DNA of 64,000 nucleotides, taken from NCBI GenBank assembly GCA_947444195.1, contig CANEZL010000001.1, positions 62,001-126,000 on the forward strand, in the 5' to 3' direction. The position numbers and the translations under genes were made by a program. Source of the DNA: Methylobacteriaceae bacterium. Its GTDB lineage: Bacteria; Pseudomonadota; Alphaproteobacteria; Rhizobiales; Beijerinckiaceae. Positions 1-8,306 of this stretch are shown in pieces (within the stretch, counting starts at the first letter, position 1; the number at the start of each line of letters is the position of its first letter). Below the pieces are notes generated by a model that was not told where the DNA came from, did not search any database, and was given only the letters and a program-made list of their open reading frames with translations.

Positions 1-531
1 ATCGTCTGGGGGGTGATCCTCGGCACGGGGGTCGGCTCCGGCATCGCGATCCGCGGGCGGGCCCTGTCCGGCCGCGACCGGATCGCCGGGGAATGGGGCC
101 ACAACCCGCTGCCCCGCCCCACCGACGCGGAGCGGCCGGGGCCGCCCTGCTATTGCGGCCGCTCCGGCTGCATCGAATCCTGGGTCTCGGGGCCGGGGCT
201 CGCGGCCGACCACCGCCGCCGCAGCGGCGATGACCTCACGGGCGAGGCGGTCGTCGCGCGGATGCGGGCCGGCGACCCAGCGGCGCAGGCGAGCTTTGCC
301 GCCTATCTCGACCGGCTCGGGCGCGGCGTCGCCCACGTGGTGAACCTCATCGACCCGGACGTGATCGTCATCGGCGGCGGCCTCTCGCGCCTGCCGGAAC
401 TCATCGCGGGGCTTCCCGCGAGCGTCGCCCCCCACATCTTCTCGGACGCCTTCGACACGCCGGTGCGCGCGAGCCTGCACGGCGACGCCTCGGGCGTGCG
501 CGGCGCCGCCTGGCTCTGGAACGCGGCCTGA
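1..531 (+). CDS. ROK-family sugar kinase (fructokinase-like), 3' part
   Basis: The gene enters from the left edge, so its N-terminus and phosphate-binding loop are outside the window. The 176 visible residues carry the ROK family core: a glycine-rich GTGVGSGIAI strand, the GEWGHNPL segment and the cysteine cluster CYCGRSGCIES. In ROK kinases the histidine and these cysteines bind a structural zinc. The text most resembles fructokinase/manno(fructo)kinase (Mak type), which phosphorylates fructose to fructose 6-phosphate in the cytoplasm. A glycine-rich DVIVIGGGLS motif near the C-terminus belongs to the ATP site. Substrate is inferred from similarity; glucokinase or N-acetylglucosamine kinase activity cannot be excluded. 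It converges with the leftward ABC transporter, leaving only 7 bp between stop codons. Confidence 0.85.
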   Translation: MVWGVILGTGVGSGIAIRGRALSGRDRIAGEWGHNPLPRPTDAERPGPPCYCGRSGCIESWVSGPGLAADHRRRSGDDLTGEAVVARMRAGDPAAQASFAAYLDRLGRGVAHVVNLIDPDVIVIGGGLSRLPELIAGLPASVAPHIFSDAFDTPVRASLHGDASGVRGAAWLWNAA

Positions 532-538
532 CCGGCAC

Positions 539-1540
539 TCACCCCATCGCGCGCTTCACGAAGCGGTCCTCGAAGGTGGTGGCGAGGTCGATCTTGGCGC
601 CCTGGAGTTCGGGGTCGAGGGTGCGCACGAGTTCGAGCACGCTCGCCATGCCGTCCCGGCTCGGGATGCCGGTGCGGGAATAGGTCGGCATCGAGTTCCG
701 CACCGCCTGCACGTAGAGGGCGCGGTCGCCGAAATGGTAGGCCGGCGGCACGAGGTCGGCGATCTCCTCGGGCTTGGCCGTGGCGAGCCATTTCAGGGAC
801 TTGGCGAAGGCGTTGACCACCTTCTGCATGGCGGCGGCGTGGTGCTCGATCCAGTCCTGCTTGGTGTAGACCACGGCCGCCGGGTTCGGGCCGCCGAAGA
901 GGAGGCGGGTGCCCTCGTCGGTGCGGGTGTCGACCAGGACCTGGATGTCGCCGTCCGCCTCCAGCTTGGCCACCACCGGATCGAGATGGGAGACCGCGTC
1001 GATCTCGCCCTTCTTCATGGCCGCGATGGCGCCGGCACCGCCGCCGATACCGATGAGGGCGGCGTCCGTGGCCTTGAGCCCGGCCTTGATCATCGCGAAC
1101 TGCGCGGCCAGCGCCGTCGAGGAGCCCGGCGCGGTCACGCCGATCTTGCGGCCCTTGAGGTCGGCCACCGACTTCACCGTGCCGGCGAGGTCCTTGCGCA
1201 CGCCGATGACGATGGCCGGGAGCCGCCCGAGTTCGCACACGGCGCGCACGTCCTGCCCCTTGGCCTGCATGCGCAGGGTGTGCTCGTAGGCCCCCGTCAC
1301 CACGTCCACCGAGCCGCCGATGAGGGCCTGGAGGGAGCGGGCGCCGCCGCCGAAATCGTTGATCTCGGCCTCGATGCCCTCCTCCTTGAAGTAGCCCTTC
1401 TTCTCGGCCACCGTCAGCGGCAGGTAGTAGAGCAGCGGCTTGCCGCCGACCCCGATGCGGACCTTCACCGTGTCGGCGCGGGCGGCGCTGCCGGCGGCCA
1501 GCGCCGCGGCGGCGCCGACGAGGAAGCTGCGGCGTTCCAT
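539..1540 (-). CDS. ABC transporter substrate-binding protein, SsuA/TauA/NMT1-like
   Basis: This 333-residue periplasmic binding protein is the last gene of a three-gene leftward transporter operon (ATPase, permease, binding protein). The N-terminus MERRSFLVGAAAALAAG reads as a signal peptide with a twin-arginine-like RRSFL motif, cleaved near SAARA. The mature part has the NMT1/SsuA pattern: a first lobe with YYLPLTVAEKKGYFKEEGI and a DLKGRKIGVTAPGSS segment. Proteins of this family deliver sulfonates, taurine, nitrate or thiamine precursors to the cognate permease. The actual ligand cannot be read from the sequence, and no sulfonatase or nitrate genes lie nearby to suggest one. Confidence 0.88.
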   Translation of the reverse strand: MERRSFLVGAAAALAAGSAARADTVKVRIGVGGKPLLYYLPLTVAEKKGYFKEEGIEAEINDFGGGARSLQALIGGSVDVVTGAYEHTLRMQAKGQDVRAVCELGRLPAIVIGVRKDLAGTVKSVADLKGRKIGVTAPGSSTALAAQFAMIKAGLKATDAALIGIGGGAGAIAAMKKGEIDAVSHLDPVVAKLEADGDIQVLVDTRTDEGTRLLFGGPNPAAVVYTKQDWIEHHAAAMQKVVNAFAKSLKWLATAKPEEIADLVPPAYHFGDRALYVQAVRNSMPTYSRTGIPSRDGMASVLELVRTLDPELQGAKIDLATTFEDRFVKRAMG

Positions 1541-1592
1541 CGTGATCTCCTCCCTGTCGCCGCCGTTCCGGCGGTCGTCGCTTCGAACAATG

Positions 1593-2378
1593 TCAGCGCT
1601 GGTTGCCGGCCTGCGGGCGCCAGACCAGCAGCCGGTTCTCGATCACCGTGACGACCGCGTCGATGACGATCACGAAGACGGTGAGGATCAGCATGCCGGC
1701 GAAGACGCCGGTCACGTCGAACACGCTCTCGGCCTCGTGGATCTTGTAGCCGAGGCCGGCCGAGGAGCCGAGATACTCGCCCACCACCGCGCCCACCAGC
1801 GCGAAGCCCACCGCCGTGTGGAGGGAGGAGAACATCCAGGTGAGCGCGGACGGCCAGTAGACGTGGCGCAGGAGGCCGCGCTCGCTCAGGCCGAGCATGC
1901 GAGCGTTGTTCAGCACCACCGGGCTCACCTCGCGCACGCCCTGGTAGACGTTGAAGAACACGATGAAGAAGACCAGCGTGAAGCCGAGCGCCACCTTCGA
2001 CCAGATGCCGAGGCCGAACCAGAGCGCGAAGATCGGCGCCAGCACAACGCGGGGCAGGGCGTTGGCGGCCTTGATGTAGGGGTCGAACACCGCGGCGAGC
2101 AGGGCGTTTCGCGCGAACAGGAAGCCGAAGGCGATGCCCCCGGCCGCGCCGAACACGAAGGCGAGCACCGTCTCCTGAAGCGTGATCCAGAGATGGCCCC
2201 AGATCTCGGGGGTCATCATCTCCGCCCAGGTCCGGGCCAGGACGGCGCCGGGGGTGGAGAAGAAGAACTGGATCTGCTTGGGGGCGCCGAGGATCGGATA
2301 GACGGTCAGCACGTGCCAGAGCGCGAGGCCGGCGAGCCCGACGAGGATCTGCAGGCCGAGGAGGATGAGGCGGTTCAT
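1593..2378 (-). CDS. ABC transporter permease, SsuC/TauC-like
   Basis: This 261-residue integral membrane protein has about six hydrophobic segments, the first at residues 5-25. The EAA-type loop that contacts the ATPase lies in the second half, near VRAVSPVV-like text reading GVREVSPVVLNNARMLGLS. It has the usual length of the binding-protein-dependent permeases that serve sulfonate, nitrate and taurine systems. It starts 12 bp after the end of the ATPase gene and precedes the binding-protein gene by 52 bp, so all three are probably co-transcribed leftward. Substrate is unknown. Confidence 0.87.
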   Translation of the reverse strand: MNRLILLGLQILVGLAGLALWHVLTVYPILGAPKQIQFFFSTPGAVLARTWAEMMTPEIWGHLWITLQETVLAFVFGAAGGIAFGFLFARNALLAAVFDPYIKAANALPRVVLAPIFALWFGLGIWSKVALGFTLVFFIVFFNVYQGVREVSPVVLNNARMLGLSERGLLRHVYWPSALTWMFSSLHTAVGFALVGAVVGEYLGSSAGLGYKIHEAESVFDVTGVFAGMLILTVFVIVIDAVVTVIENRLLVWRPQAGNQR

Positions 2379-2390
2379 GCGGGAGGCTCC

Positions 2391-3230
2391 TCAGGCCGGT
2401 CCGGCGGCGTAGGCGCGGGTGACCTCGACCCGCAAACATCCCCAGATCTCCTTGTAGAGATCGTGGAATCGCGGCTCCAGGCGGATCTCGCTGATGTCGC
2501 GGGGCCGGGCGAGGGGCACGGGGAAGTCGCCCACCACCCGCGCCGCGGGGCCGGCCGAGAGCACCACCACGCGGTCGGCCAGCGCGATCGCCTCCTCCAG
2601 GTCGTGGGTCACGAAGATCACCGCCTTGCGGTCGGCCGCCCAGAGGTCGAGGAGCAGGTTGCCCATGATCTGCCGGGTCTGCGCGTCCAGCGGCCCGAAG
2701 GGCTCGTCCATCAGCAGGATCTCGGGGTCGCGGATCAGCATCTGGGCGAGCGCCACGCGCTTGCGCTGGCCCCCCGAGAGCATGTGCGGGTAGCGGTCCG
2801 TGAAGTTCGCGAGGCCGACCTTGCCGAGCCAGGCGCGGGCCTGGTCGCGCGCGGCGGCGCGGGCGACGCCCTTCGGCTCCAGGGCCACGGCGACGTTGTC
2901 GAGGGCGGTCTTCCACGGCATCAGGGCGTCGGCCTGGAAGAGGTAGCCGGCGCGCGCGTTGAGGCCGGTGAGCGGCGCGCCGAAGATGCGCACCCGGCCG
3001 CGCGCGGGCTTCAGCAGGCCGGCGGCGGCGTTCAGGATCGTCGACTTGCCCGAGCCGGTGGGGCCGACCACGGCCACGAACTCGCCGGGCCGGATCGCGA
3101 GGTCGATGGCCTCCACGGCGGTGTAGGTCTTGGCCCCCTTCAGGGTGAAGGCGATGGCGACGTCCTCGAGCCGCACCGCATCCGTCCCGCCGGGCCGGTC
3201 GCCTCCGTCCTGCCGGCCGATCTCGCCCAT
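2391..3230 (-). CDS. ABC transporter ATPase, SsuB/TauB-like
   Basis: This 279-residue cytoplasmic nucleotide-binding subunit energises the neighbouring permease. Visible motifs are Walker A GPTGSGKS (residues 56-63), signature LSGGQ (151-155), Walker B ILLMDE (171-176) and the switch region VTHDLEEA. The D-loop PLDAQ follows Walker B. It is the first gene of the leftward operon and likely carries the promoter in the 139-bp gap that separates it from the nitronate monooxygenase-like gene. The spacing and domain content match nitrate/sulfonate/taurine uptake systems. The first about 18 residues are not conserved and a slightly later start is possible. Confidence 0.88.
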   Translation of the reverse strand: MGEIGRQDGGDRPGGTDAVRLEDVAIAFTLKGAKTYTAVEAIDLAIRPGEFVAVVGPTGSGKSTILNAAAGLLKPARGRVRIFGAPLTGLNARAGYLFQADALMPWKTALDNVAVALEPKGVARAAARDQARAWLGKVGLANFTDRYPHMLSGGQRKRVALAQMLIRDPEILLMDEPFGPLDAQTRQIMGNLLLDLWAADRKAVIFVTHDLEEAIALADRVVVLSAGPAARVVGDFPVPLARPRDISEIRLEPRFHDLYKEIWGCLRVEVTRAYAAGPA

Positions 3231-3369
3231 TCACGCCCTCCCGGCGCCGGCTCCCGCGGCGCTGCCCGCGACTCTCTCCGAAGCCGCGGCCCGAGATCAA
3301 CCGGGGCCGGCGCGCCGGGGCGACAGAAGCCGCGCTCCGCGAAGGGTTTATTTTCGGATCGCGCCGGGA

Positions 3370-4431
3370 TTACCGGAGCCGGTCGGCGCCGGCGGCGAGG
3401 CTCCGGGTCAGGTCCGCGGCGGTGCCCGTCCGCGCGAGGGCGCCGGCCTGCCCCGACCAGAGCGGGGAGAAGTCGCCGGAGCCCGCGGCCTCCGCCGCCG
3501 CGCGCAGGGGCTGGAGCGCCGCCGCGGCGCGGGGGAAGGCGGGCGCGTCCGGGCTGATCGGCCCGAGCTCCCGCATCGCCCGGTTGAGGATGCCGCGGGC
3601 GGGCCGGCCCGTGAACACCGTGGTCACGGCGGTGTCAGCATCCCCCGACGTTTCGAGGGCCCGGCGATGCGCCGCCGAGAGGCCGGCCTCCGCGCAGAGG
3701 AGATAGGCGGTGCCGACCTGCACGGCGGCGGCGCCCAGCGCGAAGGCGGCGGCGGCGCCCCGCGCATCGGCGATGCCCCCCGCCGCGATCACCGGCAGCT
3801 CGACGGCGTCGACCACCTGCGGCACCAGGGCCATCGTGCCGACCTGTCGGGCGAGGTCGCGATCGAGGAACATCCCCCGGTGGCCGCCGGCCTCGTAGCC
3901 CTGCGCCACGATGCCGTCGACGCCGCGCTCCGCGAGCCAGCGCGCCTCCGCCACCGTGGTCGCGCAGCCGAGGACGAGGCAGCCGCTCGCCCGCACGCCG
4001 GCCAGTAGGTCCGGATCGGGCAGGCCGAAATGGAAGCTCACCACCGGCGGCCGCAGCGCGGAGACGACCTCGGCCATGGCGGCATCGAAGGGCAGGCGCT
4101 CGGGGCCGGGCGCCGCCGATCCCGGATCGATCCCGAACTCGGCGTAGTAGGGTCCGAGCCGGCGCGCCCAGGCCGTCTCGCGGTCCGCATCGGCCGCGGG
4201 GCGGGTATGGGCGAAGAAGTTCAGGGCGAAGGGGCGGTCGGTTCGCGCCCGCAGGGCCTCCACCTCGGCGCGGACGCCCTCCGGGCTCATGGCGGCGCAG
4301 GCGATGGAGCCCAGCCCGCCGGCCGCACTCACCGCCGCGGCGAGCGCCGGCTTCGGGCCGATCATCGGGGCCTGGACCACCGGATGGTCGAGGCCGAAGG
4401 CCTCGCAGAACGCCGCGCGCGGATTGCCCAT
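3370..4431 (-). CDS. Nitronate monooxygenase / NAD(P)H-dependent flavin oxidoreductase
   Basis: This 353-residue protein has the FMN-binding TIM-barrel pattern of the nitronate monooxygenase (2-nitropropane dioxygenase) family. It opens with GLDHPVVQAPMIGP, followed by AVSAAGGLGSIA. Later come GYEAGGHRG, PVIAAGGIADARG and ALGAAAVQVGTAYL, which line the flavin phosphate site. Such enzymes oxidise nitronates with oxygen; some relatives are enoyl reductases. The start at 4431 was chosen because the family motif begins about 14 residues later; the open frame upstream runs into flgH antisense and is not coding. It is monocistronic, with a dispersed repeat and a hairpin between it and flgH. Confidence 0.85.
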   Translation of the reverse strand: MGNPRAAFCEAFGLDHPVVQAPMIGPKPALAAAVSAAGGLGSIACAAMSPEGVRAEVEALRARTDRPFALNFFAHTRPAADADRETAWARRLGPYYAEFGIDPGSAAPGPERLPFDAAMAEVVSALRPPVVSFHFGLPDPDLLAGVRASGCLVLGCATTVAEARWLAERGVDGIVAQGYEAGGHRGMFLDRDLARQVGTMALVPQVVDAVELPVIAAGGIADARGAAAAFALGAAAVQVGTAYLLCAEAGLSAAHRRALETSGDADTAVTTVFTGRPARGILNRAMRELGPISPDAPAFPRAAAALQPLRAAAEAAGSGDFSPLWSGQAGALARTGTAADLTRSLAAGADRLR

Positions 4432-4450
4432 GATCGCCTCGAATGCCCGG

Positions 4451-4548
4451 AGCGCTCTCCACCGAGGTGGATGCCGGTTCGGCGGGACAGCGCGCGTCGA
4501 GACGCAAGATAGAGCCGTGGAGGACCGCGACGCGATCGGGCACGGCTC
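4451..4548. repeat. Dispersed compound-palindrome repeat, module 2, copy A
   Basis: This 98-bp stretch is about three-quarters identical by eye to 12157-12255 in the same orientation. Both share a gcgctctcc start, a gccggttcggcg core and an outer inverted pair GAGCCGT (4512-4518) and ACGGCTC (4542-4548). It lies in the spacer between flgH and the nitronate monooxygenase-like gene. Antisense reading frames through the copies give similar peptides such as AVPDRVA, which could be mistaken for genes. Confidence 0.7.
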
Positions 4549-4554
4549 CGACCG

Positions 4555-4585
4555 GATGAAGATACATCGAGAATGTATCTTCATC
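4555..4585. repeat. 13-bp perfect inverted repeat, hairpin downstream of flgH
   Basis: GATGAAGATACAT (4555-4567) and its exact reverse complement (4573-4585) flank a 5-nt loop. It lies 17 bp beyond the flgH stop codon, where the leftward flagellar transcript would end. No T-run follows, so it may act as an mRNA 3' stabiliser or Rho-aided stop rather than a classical terminator. It is also directly beside the dispersed repeat, so it may belong to that element. Confidence 0.55.
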
Positions 4586-4601
4586 GCCGGCAGGGCCGCC
4601 G

Positions 4602-5378
4602 TCAGAACGGCAGCAGCACGTCGATCACCTGCTGGCCGTAGCGGGGCTGCTGCACGTCGGTGATCTGGCCGCGGCCGCCATAGGCGATGCGGGCCTGTGC
4701 GATCTTGGCCGAATCGATGGTGTTGTCGGACTCGATGTCCTCGGGCCGGACGACGCCGGCCACGATCAGCTCGCGCACCTCGAAGTTGACGCGGATCTCC
4801 TGCTTGCCCTCGACCACGAGGTTGCCGTTCGGCAGCACCTGCGTGACGACCGCCGCGATGTTGGTGGTCACGGTCTCGGCCCGCTGCACGGAGCCCGCCC
4901 CGTCGGTGGAGGAGTTCGAGCTCGCCGTGATCAGCTTGTCGGGGGAGATGCCGGCGGCCTTCACCGCGGCGCTGCTCTCCAGGCCGAAGGCGTTGGGCAG
5001 GCCGAGCCCCTCGCTGTTGGAGCGCGAGCGCTTCGTCTCGTTGTTGAGGTTCGCCTTGTCGGTGACGTTCACCTTCACGGTGACGAGGTCGCCGATGCGG
5101 GCCGCGCGCTGGTCCTTGAAGAAGGCCCGGGAGCCCGTGCGCCACAGGGAGTTCGGGGCGTAGGAGACCGGCTGCACGTCCGGCATCGGCATGCGCACGG
5201 GCTTGTAGCCGGGCTGGGCGGTGGGATCCTCGATGGCCGAGAGCGCCGGGCGGGCGCCGATCTGCGAGAGCCGGTCGACGGTGTTGCAGGCGCCGAGGCC
5301 GCCGCAGGCGGCGGCGAGGACGGCGAGGCGCAGGACGCGACGGGAGACGGGACGCCGAGGCGGGCGGTGCTGGGACAT
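4602..5378 (-). CDS. flgH: Flagellar L-ring protein FlgH
   Basis: This 258-residue outer-membrane lipoprotein forms the L-ring that bushes the flagellar rod. A signal peptide ends in a lipobox-like LGACN near residues 28-32, so the mature protein should be lipidated on the cysteine. The body has the FlgH signatures SLWRTGSRAFFKDQRAARIGD early, GDLVTVKVNVTDKA, and near the end RPEDIESDNTIDSAKIAQAR and YGGRGQI. It is the last gene of the leftward operon flgF-flgG-flgA-flgH, starting 23 bp after the flgA stop. Length fits the family (220-260 residues). Confidence 0.95.
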   Translation of the reverse strand: MSQHRPPRRPVSRRVLRLAVLAAACGGLGACNTVDRLSQIGARPALSAIEDPTAQPGYKPVRMPMPDVQPVSYAPNSLWRTGSRAFFKDQRAARIGDLVTVKVNVTDKANLNNETKRSRSNSEGLGLPNAFGLESSAAVKAAGISPDKLITASSNSSTDGAGSVQRAETVTTNIAAVVTQVLPNGNLVVEGKQEIRVNFEVRELIVAGVVRPEDIESDNTIDSAKIAQARIAYGGRGQITDVQQPRYGQQVIDVLLPF

Positions 5379-5401
5379 GGGGACCGGGCTTCTCGGCGAT
5401 G

Positions 5402-6469
5402 TCAGCGAAGGGTGGGTGCGGCGGCGCTCGCCTGCCGCTGCGGGCCGGCGGGGCCGACCGCGACGCGGGCCGGCCCGATGACCGTGCCCTGGACGACCTT
5501 CTTCGAGGCCGCGTTGACGACGCTGACCGTGGCGCCGAGGCGGCCGGCCTCGTTGCTGGTGCCGCGCATGGACAGGCTGATGCCGGGCGCCTCGTAGACG
5601 AGGGTCACCATCTCGCCCCGCGCCACGAGTTCCGGCGGGGCCGTGTCGCCGGCCTTCAGGATCGCGCCGACGGCGAGGGCGCGCTGGGCCACCTCGCCCG
5701 CGGCCGGGGCGGCCACGGCGTCGGCGGGCACCGCCTCGCGCGGGCGGCGATCCACGCTCAGGTCGGCCTCGGCCACGCGCTCCCCGCGCCCCACCGCGCG
5801 GGTGAGGACGGCGACCTCGCGCAGCTCGACCACGAGGCCGGCCACGCGCAGGCTGGCCTGGCGCTCGCCGAGGCTGACGAGGGCGGAGACCCGGCGCGTG
5901 CGGGCGTCGTAGGCGAGATCGAGGGCGACCGCCTGCCCGTCGAGGTCGAGGGGGGCGAGGAGGACCGGGGCGTCGCCGTCGAGGCGCAGGGCCACGAGCT
6001 TCGGATCGAGGCCGTAGACCGATTCGAGAGCCCGCTTCAGGGCGGCCTCGATCTCGGGGCCGGCGACCCGGCGGGCGGCGCGCTGCACGTTGATCTGGCT
6101 GCGGCCGCCGGTCTCGACCGGGCCGAGCCCGGCGCCGGCCACCGCCTCGGCGATGCGCCGGGCCTGGATGGTGCCCGCGGCGCCGAGGGCGGGCGCGCGG
6201 AAGAGCGGCCTCGCCTTGGCTGCCTCGGGGGCGTTCTCCACGAGGTCGCCGAGGGTCAGCACGTCGCCGCGGGCGGTGATGTCGCCGCGCAGCCGCATCG
6301 GCGCCTCGGCGCGGGCGGGCAGGGCGACGGCGCCGAGCGCGGCGAGGGTCAGCAGGGCGAGGCCGGCCCGCAGCACGATGACGAGCCGCATCGGCATGGC
6401 GCGGGCGGGGGGGCGCCGCACGATCGGCGTCAGGTCGGCGAGGTCGCGGTCGTCGAGGAAGGCGCTCAT
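5402..6469 (-). CDS. flgA: Flagellar P-ring assembly chaperone FlgA
   Basis: FlgA is a periplasmic chaperone that helps FlgI assemble into the P-ring. This 355-residue version is the long alphaproteobacterial form. It has a hydrophobic signal segment at about residues 29-53, several SAF-like repeats, and a C-terminal SAF/FlgA domain with KAGDTAPPELVARGEMVTL. The start at 6469 lies 13 bp after the flgG stop and is preceded by a weak Shine-Dalgarno. Starts at 6397 or 6391 would place the signal peptide at the very N-terminus and are real alternatives. It sits between flgG and flgH in one operon. Confidence 0.9.
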   Translation of the reverse strand: MSAFLDDRDLADLTPIVRRPPARAMPMRLVIVLRAGLALLTLAALGAVALPARAEAPMRLRGDITARGDVLTLGDLVENAPEAAKARPLFRAPALGAAGTIQARRIAEAVAGAGLGPVETGGRSQINVQRAARRVAGPEIEAALKRALESVYGLDPKLVALRLDGDAPVLLAPLDLDGQAVALDLAYDARTRRVSALVSLGERQASLRVAGLVVELREVAVLTRAVGRGERVAEADLSVDRRPREAVPADAVAAPAAGEVAQRALAVGAILKAGDTAPPELVARGEMVTLVYEAPGISLSMRGTSNEAGRLGATVSVVNAASKKVVQGTVIGPARVAVGPAGPQRQASAAAPTLR

Positions 6470-6482
6470 GGTCGCGTCGGCC

Positions 6483-7274
6483 TCAGCTGCGGAACATCTG
6501 CGAGGTGGTGGAGAGCATCTGGTCGGCGGCGGTGACGACCTTCGAGTTCATCTCGTAGGCGCGCTGCGCGGCGATCAGGGAGGAGATCTCGGTGACGGCG
6601 TTCACGTTCGCCTCCTCGAGATAGGCCTGCTGCAGGTTGCCGAAGCCCTCGGAGCCCGGCAGCCCGCTGATCGCCGGCCCCGAGGCCGCGGTCTCGATGA
6701 AGAGGTTGTCGCCGATCGATTCGAGGCCGACCTTGTTGACGAAGCGCGAGAGCTGGAACTGGCCGAGCGCCTGGGGCGCGGTCTGGCCGGGCAGGGTCGC
6801 CTGCACGGCGCCGGTGGCGCTGATCTGCACCGAGGTCGCGGTGTTGGGGACCGTGACGCCCGGGTCCACGAGGTAGCCGTCGCGGGTGACGAGCTGGCCC
6901 TGCGCCGAGAGGTCGAAGGAGCCGTCGCGGCTGTAGGCGGTGCGCCCGTCCGGCAGCGTCACCCGGAAGAAGCCCTCGCCGCGGATGGCGACGTCGTAGT
7001 CCTTCTCCGTCGAGGTGAGGGTGCCTTGCGACATCACCCGCGCCGTCGAGGTGGTCTTCACGCCCGAGCCGATGGCGAGGCCCGCCGGCAGCTGGGTGTT
7101 CTGCTCGGAGGTCGAGGAGCCGGCCCGGCGCAGGTTCTGGTAGAGCAGGTCCTGGAAATGGCTCTGCTGGCGCTTGTAGCCGGTGGTGCGCAGGTTCGCG
7201 ATGTTGTTCGAGATGACCTGGACGTTGAGTTCCTGGGCCGCCATGCCCGTGGCGGCGGCGTAGAGAGCGCGCAT
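6483..7274 (-). CDS. flgG: Flagellar distal rod protein FlgG
   Basis: FlgG builds the distal rod of the flagellar basal body. The 263-residue protein starts with the rod/hook family signature MRALYAAATGMAAQELNVQV and the adjacent ISNNIANLRTTGYK. It has the internal GFFRVTLPDGRTAYSRDG segment and ends with the conserved coiled C-terminus NVNAVTEISSLIAAQRAYE. The length of about 260 residues is exactly that of FlgG. It lies 25 bp downstream of flgF and 13 bp upstream of flgA on the minus strand. Confidence 0.96.
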   Translation of the reverse strand: MRALYAAATGMAAQELNVQVISNNIANLRTTGYKRQQSHFQDLLYQNLRRAGSSTSEQNTQLPAGLAIGSGVKTTSTARVMSQGTLTSTEKDYDVAIRGEGFFRVTLPDGRTAYSRDGSFDLSAQGQLVTRDGYLVDPGVTVPNTATSVQISATGAVQATLPGQTAPQALGQFQLSRFVNKVGLESIGDNLFIETAASGPAISGLPGSEGFGNLQQAYLEEANVNAVTEISSLIAAQRAYEMNSKVVTAADQMLSTTSQMFRS

Positions 7275-7299
7275 CGGAAGGCTATCCTCGGGTCCGGGA

Positions 7300-8040
7300 T
7301 CAGGCGACGTCGGCGAGGCGGCGGATCGCCGTGCCCCGGATGTCGTCGAGGCGGGAGATCATGCTGGAGACCATTGCGTAGCTGCGGTTCACGTCCATCA
7401 GCCGGGTCATCTCGATGACCGGGCGCACGTTGGAGCGCTCCAGCGCCCCGGATTCGAGGCGCCCCTGCAGGCCCGCGGGCTGGGCGGGATCGGGGGAAGC
7501 GTAGAGGTTCCCCCCGTCGCTGGTGAGCCGCTGCGGGTCGGCGAAGGTGACGAGCCGCAGGCGCCCGCGCACGCCCAGGTTGGTCGAGACCGTGCCGTCC
7601 GCGCCGATGGTGAGGCCGGTCTCCTGCGGGTTGATCTGGATCGGGCCGCCCTCGCCCTGGACGGCGTTGCCGTCGCTGGTGACGAGGGTGCCCTGCGCGT
7701 CGGTCTCCAGGGCGCCGTTGCGGGTGTAGCGCTCCCCCTGGGCGGTCTGCACCGCGAGGTAGGCCGGGCCGCGCAGGGCGACGTGGAGGGGGTTGCCCGT
7801 GCGCTCGATCGGGCCCTGCGCGAGGTCGAGCACGGTGCCCTGGTCGATGACGTAGGACAGGCGCCGGTCCGCACCTTGGAAGGAATCCGCGCTCGCCACC
7901 GGCATCAGGTATTCCTGGAAGCGGATGGCGCGGCCCTTGAAGCCGGTGGTGGCGACGTTGGCCATGTTGTTGGCGATCACGTCGAGTTCGCGCTGGAGCG
8001 CGACCTGGCTCGACACACCGACGAAGAGGGCGTTCTGCAT
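7300..8040 (-). CDS. flgF: Flagellar proximal rod protein FlgF
   Basis: FlgF is a proximal rod subunit. The 246-residue protein has the rod-family N-terminus SQVALQRELDVIANNMANVA followed by TTGFKG, and the C-terminal helix NVRPVIEMTRLMDVNRSYA. It is shorter than FlgG and lies directly upstream of it, the usual alphaproteobacterial order. It is the first gene of the leftward flagellar operon; the promoter should lie in the 266-bp divergent spacer shared with fliL. Confidence 0.94.
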   Translation of the reverse strand: MQNALFVGVSSQVALQRELDVIANNMANVATTGFKGRAIRFQEYLMPVASADSFQGADRRLSYVIDQGTVLDLAQGPIERTGNPLHVALRGPAYLAVQTAQGERYTRNGALETDAQGTLVTSDGNAVQGEGGPIQINPQETGLTIGADGTVSTNLGVRGRLRLVTFADPQRLTSDGGNLYASPDPAQPAGLQGRLESGALERSNVRPVIEMTRLMDVNRSYAMVSSMISRLDDIRGTAIRRLADVA

Positions 8041-8215
8041 CGCTTGGGACCCGGACCGTGCCGCGGAGGCGGCGGGGGAACAGGCGCACGGGCCGTGCCA
8101 GCCGCCGGCGCGAAACTTTATCCAGTTCGGTCAAAGGCTTGTCGGATGCGGCCGCCGGGCGGCCGCCGTGCCGCGGAAGCCCGGCGGCAAAGGCGGCCCG
8201 GCAGGATTTGCCTGC

Positions 8216-8231
8216 TTAACGGCGCGTTAAC
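8216..8231 (+). promoter_or_regulatory. CtrA-type box TTAA-N7-TTAAC upstream of fliL
   Basis: TTAA (8216-8219), seven bases, then TTAAC (8227-8231) is an exact match to the full CtrA recognition pattern of alphaproteobacteria. It lies 75 bp upstream of the fliL start in the divergent flgF-fliL spacer. CtrA is known to activate early flagellar operons in this class. Binding here is inferred, not shown; the TTAA pair is rare in this GC-rich sequence, which raises confidence. Confidence 0.6.
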
Positions 8232-8306
8232 CCTGTTCCACCGATACCGGAGCCACGGCTCCGCATTCCGGATCCGCCTCCCTCACCCGCGCCGGACGCG
8301 ACGCAC

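Noticed and set aside
303-1238. Long antisense frame over the ABC binding-protein gene
   Set aside because: Composition is Arg/Gly-rich as expected of a GC-rich shadow frame, and the real gene has a signal peptide and family motifs.
3635-4567. Minus-strand frame starting with a peptide also found near 12.2 kb
   Set aside because: The shared peptide comes from the dispersed palindromic repeat, not from homologous genes.
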